64,000 nt of DNA, taken from contig JBKHDT010000002.1 in assembly GCA_046541195.1 (NCBI GenBank), positions 1 to 64,000 of the forward strand, in the 5' to 3' direction. This stretch comes from JBKHDT01 sp046541195 (GTDB lineage Bacteria; Pseudomonadota; Gammaproteobacteria; Halothiobacillales; Halothiobacillaceae). This document shows positions 11,490-18,913 of the stretch, in pieces. A program made the translations under genes and the position numbers. The notes beneath the pieces were generated by a model. That model saw only the letters and a program-made list of their open reading frames with translations, ran no database searches and was not told where the DNA came from. How positions within the stretch are numbered: position 1 is the stretch's first letter; each line of letters opens with the position of its first letter.

Positions 11490-11980
11490 CGAGCGGCGCC
11501 ACCGGGGTCAGCCTTTTGGGGCCCGCGGACCCGGTTCGGCCGCCGGCCACCTGAAGGCGCCGCTGCGCCTTCCTGCCCGGGCCCTGCGGACGGGCAGTTG
11601 GCGCGCCATGCGCCGAAGCCCCCCCTGCGGCGCCAGTCGGGGCCCGGGCCCGCGATGGATGGCTGTCCGCGCACCAGGAAGCAGGCGTGGTCGCAGCCGC
11701 TACAGACGGGCGGCACACGATCATCGGGCGCCAACTGAAGCCTCAGCGTCTGAGAATCCAGGTACTCGTGGTGGGTGACGGTAAAACCTTTCCAGAACAG
11801 GCTGAGCGGCGTAGTATCCATGGCAACGGCGGTATCCGTGAGCAGACGTTTGTGGTGAACATCAGCTTACCCGGATTTACCGCCGTTCTTCGATTCCGCA
11901 CCCTACGATCACTTCGCCTTCACGCCAGTCTGCGAAGAACCTTTTTTTTCAAGACGCCGCGGCAGGGACCGGTTTCGCCG
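11490..11980 (+). other. Non-coding junction between the convergent halves of the secretion cluster
   Basis: About 490 bases separate gspE (+) from gspN (-). Up to about 11665 the stretch is very GC-rich, with no convincing gene. From 11666 to 11821 it holds the minus-strand transposase remnant listed separately. From 11822 to about 11950 the composition is less GC-rich, and the stretch probably includes the end of the same element. I see no clear rho-independent terminator here, although two operons converge; the run of eight T near 11942 is not preceded by an obvious hairpin. Confidence 0.6.
11666..11821 (-). pseudogene. Remnant of an ISL3-type transposase (N-terminal end only)
   Basis: The minus-strand frame from 11821 begins MDTTPLSLFWKGFTVTHHEY and continues to a CxxC knuckle (PPVCSGCDHACFLV). 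It resembles the N-terminal zinc-binding region of ISL3-family (IS204/IS1001/IS1165) transposases. After about 52 residues the resemblance stops and the frame becomes GC-rich low-complexity sequence, so the catalytic domain is missing. The stretch upstream of the start (11822-11925) probably belongs to the element's terminal region. The assignment rests on recalled family resemblance over a short stretch, so the family is likely but not certain. The non-functional state is clear. Confidence 0.55.
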
Positions 11981-12784
11981 TTAGTCGGCAGACTCCGGCG
12001 AGACGACGGGAACCTGGAAGGACTGGCGTATCGGGAACGCGCCCTCGGGATTCGGTCGACCGACCATCGACAGCGTGGCTGCCAGCCAGTCCGGAGCGCC
12101 CTGGCGAGGCCGCAGGCTGCCCTTCAGGACGCCCGGCTGGTGTCCCTCCAGATCCAGCGCCACGGCCAGCACGCCGGTGCCGTTGTCGCGGACCGCGCCG
12201 ACCAGAGTCCCCGCGTCGATGGTCACATCGCCATCCACCCGACCAAGGGCCACCGGCTCCTGGGCGATCAGCGTCGCGTCTTCCCAGCGCAGGGTTCCGG
12301 CCAGCGACACGATCCCGGCCTGGACGAGGCGGGCCTCGGGGATCGCAAGATCGAAGAACCCGCCGAGCGGGAAGGGCGCGAACTGCTGTGCAAGCGGCGC
12401 GTCCGCCAGCAGCCGGCCCTCCAGGTCCCTGACCTCGACAGCGCCGGCCGGCGACAGCGCGACCCGGGCCTGGGCACGCCCCCCCTCGACCTCCGCGACC
12501 AGGTCCAGGCCGAGGCGTCCGGTCAGCAGCGAAGCAGGCCGCAGCCGGTAGTGAAGGCGGTCGATCATCACGTCCCGGGCCTGCAGCCGCAGCACGCCGC
12601 GAAACAGGTTGCCTTCCAGCGACTGGACCGACACGTCCTCGCCTGCCGGCAGGCGATCGAGCACCACCTGGACCGGCGCGAGCCAAAGCATGGCCGCGGT
12701 CCAGCTGATCACCAGCAGAACAATGAGCCCGATGCCCCGCAGCCACCAGCGTGGGCGTTTTTCCGTCTTGTCCCTGCTGCTCAA
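11981..12784 (-). CDS. gspN: Type II secretion system protein GspN
   Basis: GspN is an accessory inner-membrane component found in some type II secretion systems. The 267-residue product has a basic N-terminus and one membrane segment (residues 15-35). A long beta-rich periplasmic domain follows, containing LPAGEDVSVQSLEGNLFRG near residue 45. Its start overlaps the end of gspM by four bases (ATGA), as is usual in this operon. It is the last gene of the minus-strand series gspF-N and faces gspE. Confidence 0.85.
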   Translation of the reverse strand: MSSRDKTEKRPRWWLRGIGLIVLLVISWTAAMLWLAPVQVVLDRLPAGEDVSVQSLEGNLFRGVLRLQARDVMIDRLHYRLRPASLLTGRLGLDLVAEVEGGRAQARVALSPAGAVEVRDLEGRLLADAPLAQQFAPFPLGGFFDLAIPEARLVQAGIVSLAGTLRWEDATLIAQEPVALGRVDGDVTIDAGTLVGAVRDNGTGVLAVALDLEGHQPGVLKGSLRPRQGAPDWLAATLSMVGRPNPEGAFPIRQSFQVPVVSPESAD

Positions 12785-13278
12785 GATTCACGCTCCAGAA
12801 CGATCATTGCTTCCACCTTGCCCGGCGCCCCCTCGACCGGAGTGATTCGTGCCCGGGTCACCATCAGGGCTTCACGATCCTGCATTTGATCCACCCACTG
12901 CAGGAGGTCATCAAAGACCACGGCTTCGAACTCCACGCGCACGCCCTGGTCGCCCGCGGGTTGCCGGCTCTGCATGGCCTCGGCGATCCCGGTCTCGCCG
13001 GCGAGGCGCTCGGCGGCCAGCATCGGCGATCCGCCGGGCCGGGGCGTCGGGCCGGCAGCCGGGCCACCACGCTGTTCGATCTCCCGAACCGCGCCGCTCA
13101 TCCAGGCAACCAGCTCGCGGTTGCTCTCGAGCCGGGCCTCCGCGGCCTCGCGGGCCTCCCGCAAGGGCACGTGGACGAGGCTGTCAAACGCCAGCACCAG
13201 CAGTGCCAGCAGCGCCAGCAGGATGGCCATGCGCTCGCGGGATTGGCGGCCCCGCCAGAATTCGAGCCAGGCCTTCAT
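12781..13278 (-). CDS. gspM: Type II secretion system protein GspM
   Basis: GspM is a small inner-membrane partner of GspL that helps place the assembly platform. The 165-residue product has a short cytoplasmic N-terminus, a membrane segment at about residues 17-33 (MAILLALLALLVLAF), a helical Ala/Glu/Arg-rich stretch, and a small ferredoxin-like periplasmic domain. Both ends overlap neighbouring gsp genes by four bases. The sequence is weakly conserved in this family; position and topology carry much of the call. Confidence 0.85.
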   Translation of the reverse strand: MKAWLEFWRGRQSRERMAILLALLALLVLAFDSLVHVPLREAREAAEARLESNRELVAWMSGAVREIEQRGGPAAGPTPRPGGSPMLAAERLAGETGIAEAMQSRQPAGDQGVRVEFEAVVFDDLLQWVDQMQDREALMVTRARITPVEGAPGKVEAMIVLERES

Positions 13279-14492
13279 GATTGGCCTCCGGGGCGGATGA
13301 GAATCCGGGCTTCGGACTGCCCCTCCGAAGCCCGGGAGCCGGCCAGCTCCACGTCGATGCCGGACAGCTTGCGAAGCCGCGCGCGCAGCGCCTCGATGTC
13401 GGCGTAACGGGCCGCCGACACGGAGGTCTCCAGGCCGCGGGCGCCATACTCCACGCGTTCCAGCTGCAACTGCGCATCATCCCCCCACCCGTCGCCGAGG
13501 GCGGCAAGCAGTTCGAGAAATCCGGCCCCGTGACCGGAGCCGTCCATCGAGGCCAGGGCCTGCTCGATCTGCACGCGCGGATTGACCATGCGCTGCGCCT
13601 CGGGCAATGCCTGGCGAAAAAGCGTCTCCACCTGTTCTTGCAGCACGGCATTGCGGGCCAGCGCCTGCTCGGTGCGCAAGACATCCTCGATCGCGATCAC
13701 CAGCCCCACTGCCAGCGCCAGCCCGGCCACGACGCCCCAGTTGGTCCAGGCACGACGAAGCAGCCGATCCGGCGGTGGCGCGAAGGCATTGAGCGGCGTT
13801 CCCCTGGCCAGTCCGGCGGCCAGCAGGGCGAGGGCCTGGGACCCGGTCTGTTCGACCTGCACCGCGAAACGCCCTTCCAGGCTCGCGACGCAGGCTTCGG
13901 CAGCCTGCTGCTGATCGCTGGCCACCAGCACATTCAGAGGCTGGGCGGCATCCACATCCATGGCAGCAAGCCAGGTGCCCAGATCACTGCCCGGCACCGA
14001 GAATCCCTCGTGCGCCGCGCAGCGGACAAGAACCCGGTCGGCAAGGGGCAGGACCTGCCAGCTGCCGTTTTCGCCCGGCGGCACGGCCTCGATCTCGCAG
14101 ACCAGACGTGCCGGACGCAGCCCGGTCGATTCCAGCACCGCGAGCAGCCCGGCGCGCGCCTGACGGTCCACTGCCAGCACCGGCCAGTCCCCCGCCGAGT
14201 CCGCACGCGCCCCCAGGACCAGGTCGAGCTGCTCCGGGTCACTGGCCAGCTGCTCCTCCGCCGCAAAAGCCAGCGCCTTGAGCGCCTGCGCGCGCGCGCG
14301 TGTGGGAATGCGCACCTTGAGCAGGGTGCACCAGGCCGCCGGCAGCAGGACATCCAGCGCAGCGCCCGGCGGGATCTGCACGCTTGAGCACTCAAGCGAC
14401 CGCGCCGGACCGATCCGGTCGCCCTCGACCCGCGCGAGCATGCCATGGCCGCCGTCCGGGTCGTTCAGATGCAGGAGATATCGTTCAGGCAT
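13275..14492 (-). CDS. gspL: Type II secretion system protein GspL
   Basis: GspL couples the GspE ATPase to the membrane platform. The 405-residue product has a cytoplasmic actin-like N-terminal domain of about 230 residues. One membrane segment follows (around NWGVVAGLALAVGLVIAIED), then a periplasmic ferredoxin-like domain. Its start overlaps the 3' end of gspK by 28 bases, a longer overlap than at the other junctions; the N-terminus MPERYLLHLND looks natural, so I keep this start. It lies between gspK and gspM in the standard order. Confidence 0.9.
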   Translation of the reverse strand: MPERYLLHLNDPDGGHGMLARVEGDRIGPARSLECSSVQIPPGAALDVLLPAAWCTLLKVRIPTRARAQALKALAFAAEEQLASDPEQLDLVLGARADSAGDWPVLAVDRQARAGLLAVLESTGLRPARLVCEIEAVPPGENGSWQVLPLADRVLVRCAAHEGFSVPGSDLGTWLAAMDVDAAQPLNVLVASDQQQAAEACVASLEGRFAVQVEQTGSQALALLAAGLARGTPLNAFAPPPDRLLRRAWTNWGVVAGLALAVGLVIAIEDVLRTEQALARNAVLQEQVETLFRQALPEAQRMVNPRVQIEQALASMDGSGHGAGFLELLAALGDGWGDDAQLQLERVEYGARGLETSVSAARYADIEALRARLRKLSGIDVELAGSRASEGQSEARILIRPGGQS

Positions 14493-15406
14493 GATTCGAA
14501 GGTTCGGGCAATGACGGTTGCGGGGGCATCCCCCGGGCGATGGACCACGGCAAGCAGCCGTGCACGACTCTGCACCAGCTCGACGCGCACATCCACCAGA
14601 AAGTAGGCGCTGCGCACCGAAAGCCGCTGCGGGGTCACGCTGGCCGGATCGATGCCCCTGGCCTGCAGCGCGGCATCGACGGACTCGTGATTCTCGGGCA
14701 TGCGCTCCTCGGCGTCCACCTCCGGGGACGACGGCTTGACCCCGTCCCCCAGGGCGCGAAGCACCTCGTCCGAGGCGGTGTTCAGGTTCAGGGACGTGCC
14801 CCGCGGCAGGGCGGCGACCTGGGGCGCCAGCTGCGCGAATTCCTCGTCGCCCAGGCCCTCGAGCAACCGCAGGCTGCTCACCGAGACCAGCGGCCGGTTG
14901 GCGGCCCGGTGCGGCGGATTGCGGCCCGCGTAGAAGGCATCTTCTGCGCCACCGGGTGAGGGCTGATCGTCCGGATCGATCCAGTCGGCGATCCGGTCGG
15001 CCAATGCCGGATCGAGATTCAGGGCGCGAAGAAGCCGGTCGAGCCGCGCCCGCGCCACGGGGTCGATCAGCCCCTCTGGATCGATGAGGTTGTTGAGATT
15101 GAGCCGCCCCTGCAGGTCAGTCACCTGAATCGACAACGTGCCCACGTCCAAAGGCAGCACCGAAAGCCCCTCGGCCCAGGCATCGGCGGGGCCGTCGACC
15201 TTCGCGTCGTCCTCGTCCAGGGCGAACAGCGCCAGCTCCAGCCCGCTGCGTGCCAGTTCGCGCGCCTGGTCGGTCAGGAGCAGCCCGCCGGTGGACTGGA
15301 TCGCCTGGTTCTGACGAACGGCAAGACCGACCGCCAGGCTGGTCGAGATGGCCACCACCAGCAGCGCCGTGATCAGGGCAACACCCGCAGAGCGCCTCCG
15401 ATTCAT
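14465..15406 (-). CDS. gspK: Type II secretion system minor pseudopilin GspK
   Basis: GspK is the large minor pseudopilin that caps the pseudopilus tip together with GspI and GspJ. The 313-residue product starts MNRRRSAGVALITALLVVAI, with a prepilin cleavage site after a short basic leader and a hydrophobic helix. A large globular domain follows, with the conserved LQGRLNLNNL and the segment DWIDPDDQPSPGGAEDAFY. The Glu at position +5 of typical prepilins is absent, which is normal for GspK. A four-base overlap joins it to gspJ. Confidence 0.93.
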   Translation of the reverse strand: MNRRRSAGVALITALLVVAISTSLAVGLAVRQNQAIQSTGGLLLTDQARELARSGLELALFALDEDDAKVDGPADAWAEGLSVLPLDVGTLSIQVTDLQGRLNLNNLIDPEGLIDPVARARLDRLLRALNLDPALADRIADWIDPDDQPSPGGAEDAFYAGRNPPHRAANRPLVSVSSLRLLEGLGDEEFAQLAPQVAALPRGTSLNLNTASDEVLRALGDGVKPSSPEVDAEERMPENHESVDAALQARGIDPASVTPQRLSVRSAYFLVDVRVELVQSRARLLAVVHRPGDAPATVIARTFESCLNDISCI

Positions 15407-16131
15407 GTGCCCCCCGCAAATTCCCGGTCGCTGCGGGCCGGCCCGCCCACCTCGCTCTCGTTCCCGGTTTCGTCACCGCCATTTTCATCCGCCTCGTCCC
15501 CGGCGGCCCGGGGCCATTCGGCCGGCAGGTCGAAGGTCAGGCGCAACGGGGGGTGCCCGGCCAGGGTCAGGCGAAGCTCCACCGCCCGGGGCAGACGGGC
15601 ATCCGGACGATTGGCCGGCGGCCAGACGGGCGAGTCGGCATTGCGGTCGTCGTAGAAGACCAGTTCCAGTTCCTCGACCCCCTCCAGCAGAATCTGTCGG
15701 CTGTCGGCCGAGTCCACCCGGGCGAAGGTTCGCCCGTCCACGGGTGACCAGCCCAGGCGCAGCAGCCGGTCCTCCTCGCGCACCCAGAGCACGTGCTCTA
15801 GGGTCGGCCGGGGCTCTCCGGTCGGGTTCGGCAGACCCAGGCGCGTGAACTGCAGCGGCCGGGACGCATCGACACCCCCGGCCAGCGCGGGCAGGGAGTC
15901 GCCCCGGTCGTCCCGGACGGGCCGGTCGACCACCTGGAACAGGTCGGCCTGCAGCTGACGCAGGCCGGCCTGGAATCGCAGCAGGGCCCGTTCGTTCTCC
16001 TCCAGCGCGGTGGACTGGCGCACCACGGCATTCAGGCCACTGTACGCCATGACCGCGACCAGCGAGAAAATCGCGATGGCCACCAGCAATTCGAGCAGCG
16101 TGAAGCCCCGGGCGACACCCCGCATCATCAT
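15403..16131 (-). CDS. gspJ: Type II secretion system minor pseudopilin GspJ
   Basis: GspJ is a minor pseudopilin of the pseudopilus tip complex. The 242-residue protein carries a class III prepilin signal (ARGFTLLELLVAIAIFSLVA), with cleavage after Gly and Glu at position +5. The globular domain includes the GspJ-type stretch GLRQLQADLFQVVDRPVRDD. Both ends overlap their neighbours by four bases (gspI upstream, gspK downstream). The C-terminus is extended by an acidic, Asn/Glu-rich tail. Confidence 0.92.
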   Translation of the reverse strand: MMMRGVARGFTLLELLVAIAIFSLVAVMAYSGLNAVVRQSTALEENERALLRFQAGLRQLQADLFQVVDRPVRDDRGDSLPALAGGVDASRPLQFTRLGLPNPTGEPRPTLEHVLWVREEDRLLRLGWSPVDGRTFARVDSADSRQILLEGVEELELVFYDDRNADSPVWPPANRPDARLPRAVELRLTLAGHPPLRLTFDLPAEWPRAAGDEADENGGDETGNESEVGGPARSDREFAGGT

Positions 16132-16523
16132 GGCTCCGTTTTCGGATCGCGCAGGTAGGCACTGAGCACGGCCTCTGCCGAATGGCCGCCGGACTCGTTG
16201 CGGACCCGCAGCGTGACCTTGCGCAGGACGGGCAATTCCGTCGCCTCCACGGTGCGCTCCCAGACCCAGGGGCTGCCGTCGAATTCGACCTCGCCGGATC
16301 TCGTGCCGACAGCCGGCCAGTCACCGGAAAGGCGCAAGCGATTCATCTCGTCCACGGCGATCACCTGCGCGAGGGTGCTACCCTGAAGCCCGCCGATTAC
16401 ACGGGCGCCGTCCCCGGCAGCCTTGATCACTGCCCCCAGCGCAATGGCCAGCACCGCCAGGGCCACCAGAACCTCCAGCAGGGTGAACCCGCGCGCTGCA
16501 TGCGGATGCTCAGTCGGATGCAT
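16128..16523 (-). CDS. gspI: Type II secretion system minor pseudopilin GspI
   Basis: GspI is the minor pseudopilin that nucleates the tip complex. The 131-residue product begins MHPTEHPHAARGFTLLEVLV, a prepilin peptidase site with Glu at +5, and continues with the GspI-type core GSTLAQVIAVDEMNRLRLSG. I placed the start at 16523. The frame remains open far upstream, but only the shorter form begins just before the prepilin signal. It overlaps the end of gspH by 14 bases. Its stop overlaps gspJ by four bases. Confidence 0.9.
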   Translation of the reverse strand: MHPTEHPHAARGFTLLEVLVALAVLAIALGAVIKAAGDGARVIGGLQGSTLAQVIAVDEMNRLRLSGDWPAVGTRSGEVEFDGSPWVWERTVEATELPVLRKVTLRVRNESGGHSAEAVLSAYLRDPKTEP

Positions 16524-17010
16524 CCGGACCAACCTCGACCTCCCCGTGGTCATTGGCAACCAGGCGCAGCGTCGGACGATCCGAGGCTGCCTCCCGGGGC
16601 TCGACAAGCAATGCCCAGCCGGAACGATGCCAGCGCCCCTCGCGCGAGATGACCAGGTCCGGCTTCTCATCGCCCGCTTCCGGCCAGACGATGCGCAGAT
16701 CCTCCGGCAGTTCGAAGGGCGCGCCCAATGCCTGCTGTTCTTCGGACCGCGAAAGGACCAGCAACTCGAGCCGTCCGTCGCGCTCGGCCACCCGCAGATC
16801 CCGGTTTTCCACCATCGCCCGGGTCCGGGCCGCATCCAGCCAGCCCTGCAGCCGTTGCGCAACCGCGCCCGGAGCATCCGGGTCGACACGCCCGAAGGAC
16901 AGCGAGGCCATGCCCACCAGCACCCCCACGATCACCAGCACCACCATCACCTCGATCAGGGTAAAACCCCGACCGGTGCGTTCGGGCTGATGGCTCGACA
17001 GGCGACTCAC
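16510..17010 (-). CDS. gspH: Type II secretion system minor pseudopilin GspH
   Basis: GspH is a minor pseudopilin of the secretion pseudopilus. The 166-residue protein has the leader MSRLSSHQPERTGRGFTLIE, so the predicted cleavage follows Gly and Glu is at +5. The hydrophobic helix VMVVLVIVGVLVGMASLSF and a GspH-type globular domain (DLRVAERDGRLELLVLSRSE) follow. It overlaps gspG by four bases and gspI by 14. Confidence 0.9.
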   Translation of the reverse strand: MSRLSSHQPERTGRGFTLIEVMVVLVIVGVLVGMASLSFGRVDPDAPGAVAQRLQGWLDAARTRAMVENRDLRVAERDGRLELLVLSRSEEQQALGAPFELPEDLRIVWPEAGDEKPDLVISREGRWHRSGWALLVEPREAASDRPTLRLVANDHGEVEVGPDASD

Positions 17011-17465
17011 TTCATCCAGTTGCCGATGTCGGCATTGGCACCGTCGCCGCCGGCCTGCCCGTCCGCGCCGAGGCTGTAGACGTCGAAGTCGCCATGTTCG
17101 CCGGGGCTTAGATACTGGTAGGGGCGCCCCCAGGGGTCTTCCGGCAGCCGATCAACATAACCACCGGATCGCCAGTTGCGCGGCTCCGGAGTGCCGCCCG
17201 GGCGCTGGACCAGCGCCTCGAGGCCCTGATCGGTACTCGGGTAGGCGAGATTGTCCAGCTTGTACATGTTGAGCGCGCTCTCGAGCGCGCGGATATCCTG
17301 CTTGGCCTTGGCGATCCGCGCATCATCCGGCCGGTCCATGATCTTCGGCACCACCACCGCCGCCAGGATGGAGAGAATCACCACCACCACCATGACCTCG
17401 ATCAGGGTAAAACCGTCCGACCGACGCCGCCGACGCCCGGCGCTCCAGAACAGTGCTTTCTTCAT
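17007..17465 (-). CDS. gspG: Type II secretion system major pseudopilin GspG
   Basis: GspG is the major subunit of the pseudopilus. From the ATG at 17465 the product is 152 residues: MKKALFWSAG, a basic run RRRRR, then the prepilin signal GFTLIEVMVVVVILSILAAV. The conserved LDNLAYPSTDQGLEALV and the C-terminal calcium-binding-type loop SLGADGQAGGDGANADIGNW are present. An in-frame upstream start at 17507 is less likely, because the leader is already complete from 17465. It is followed by gspH with a four-base overlap. Confidence 0.95.
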   Translation of the reverse strand: MKKALFWSAGRRRRRSDGFTLIEVMVVVVILSILAAVVVPKIMDRPDDARIAKAKQDIRALESALNMYKLDNLAYPSTDQGLEALVQRPGGTPEPRNWRSGGYVDRLPEDPWGRPYQYLSPGEHGDFDVYSLGADGQAGGDGANADIGNWMK

Positions 17466-17629
17466 TGGGTTTTCCAGTACTGGGTTCACAATCTTCCACG
17501 GGAACATCCCGAAAGGTTCTTTCAGCTTTCCCGTCCGGCGGCTCGCCGCAAGCGCGCCCCGTGGCTTCGTGCGGCGGGGCGTCGTTGCCCTGCCGACGCG
17601 GCAAAATCCCGGACAGCCACGCGGACGGG

Positions 17630-18847
17630 TCAGCCGACCATCTGGTTGAGCTCGAAGATCGGCATCAAGATGGCCATGACGATCACCAGGACAATCCCCC
17701 CCATCACCAGGATCAGCACCGGCTCGAACAGGCCGAGCAAGGCGTTGATGAAGGTCTCGAGTTCCCGCTCCTGCTGATCGGCCGCCCGGCGCAGCATGTT
17801 CTCGAGCTGGCCGCTCTGCTCACCCGAGGCAATCAGCTGCACCGTCATCGGCGGAAACAGCCGGCTGGCTTCCAGCGCCCGGGACAGGCTGCTGCCCTCG
17901 CGGACCCGCTCGGTCGCCTCGGCGATTGCCCGGCGCATGGCCCGGTTGGACACCACCTCGCCACTGATCTGCAGGGCCTTGAGCATCGGCACGCCGGCCG
18001 CGGACAGGATGCTCAGGGTACGCGCGAACCGGGCCGCATTGAACCCCCGGCCGAGCCGCCCGACCAGGGGCAGGCCCAGCTGGGCCCGATGCCAGCGAAG
18101 CTGCAGCATGGGCCGCCGCAGCGCCAGGCGCGCCGTGACCCCGGCGGCGACCAGGGCGAGGATCATCGCCAGCCAGTGCGCCCGGAAAAAATCGGAAACG
18201 GCAATCAGACCACTGGTCAGCGGAGGCAGCGCCTGGTCCATGTCCACGAACACCTGCACCACCTGCGGGACCACGTAGACCAGCAGGCCGATCACCACCG
18301 CTATCGCCATCAGGGTGAGCAGCGCCGGATAGAACAGCGCCAGCTGGATCTTCTGACCCAGCGCCTGCCGTGACTCGGTGTAATCCGCCAGGCGATCGAG
18401 CACCGCGTCGAGATGACCGGACTCCTCGCCCGCGGCGACCGTGGCGCGATAGAGCTCCGGAAACGCCCGGGGATAACCGGCGAGACCATTGGCGAGGGTC
18501 TGGCCCTCCAGCACCTTCGCCCGGACACCGGTGACGATCCGGCGCACGCGGGCCCGCTCGGACTGGCGGATCAGTGCCGAGAGCGCCTCCTCCACCGGCA
18601 GGCCCGCACCCACGAGCGTCGCAAGTTGCCGCGTCAGCAGTGCCAGATCCGTGGGGCCGAGCGACTGCAGGCGCGCCGTGAACCCGCCGGCCGCGGGTGC
18701 ATCCCCGGAGCGCACCGGTTCCAGCGAGAGCGGCGTCAGACCCTGCTCGCGCAACTGGGCGCGTGCCTGCCTGGGGCCGTCACTTTCGACCAGCCCCTTG
18801 CGTGTCCGGCCCCGGGCGTCGAGCGCAGAATATTCGAAGGCGGCCAT
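17630..18847 (-). CDS. gspF: Type II secretion system inner-membrane platform protein GspF
   Basis: GspF is the polytopic platform protein around which the pseudopilus assembles. The 405-residue product has two repeated GspF domains (about residues 70-195 and 275-395) and three membrane segments near 170-190, 220-240 and 375-395. The N-terminus MAAFEYSALDARGRTRKGLV is typical of the family. It is the first gene of the minus-strand half gspFGHIJKLMN. A gap of 164 bases to gspG holds no gene. Confidence 0.95.
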   Translation of the reverse strand: MAAFEYSALDARGRTRKGLVESDGPRQARAQLREQGLTPLSLEPVRSGDAPAAGGFTARLQSLGPTDLALLTRQLATLVGAGLPVEEALSALIRQSERARVRRIVTGVRAKVLEGQTLANGLAGYPRAFPELYRATVAAGEESGHLDAVLDRLADYTESRQALGQKIQLALFYPALLTLMAIAVVIGLLVYVVPQVVQVFVDMDQALPPLTSGLIAVSDFFRAHWLAMILALVAAGVTARLALRRPMLQLRWHRAQLGLPLVGRLGRGFNAARFARTLSILSAAGVPMLKALQISGEVVSNRAMRRAIAEATERVREGSSLSRALEASRLFPPMTVQLIASGEQSGQLENMLRRAADQQERELETFINALLGLFEPVLILVMGGIVLVIVMAILMPIFELNQMVG

Positions 18848-18913
18848 TGTCTGGACGGGTCGGTGGCTCAGCGGCCGCCGGCGGCGGCCGTTTTGGACTC
18901 GGGGCGCACGAAA

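Noticed and set aside
11493..11650. GC-rich inverted phrases after gspE as a structured RNA or terminator
   Set aside because: Short complementary phrases exist, but none forms a long stem followed by a T-run, and the GC content makes such pairs expected.
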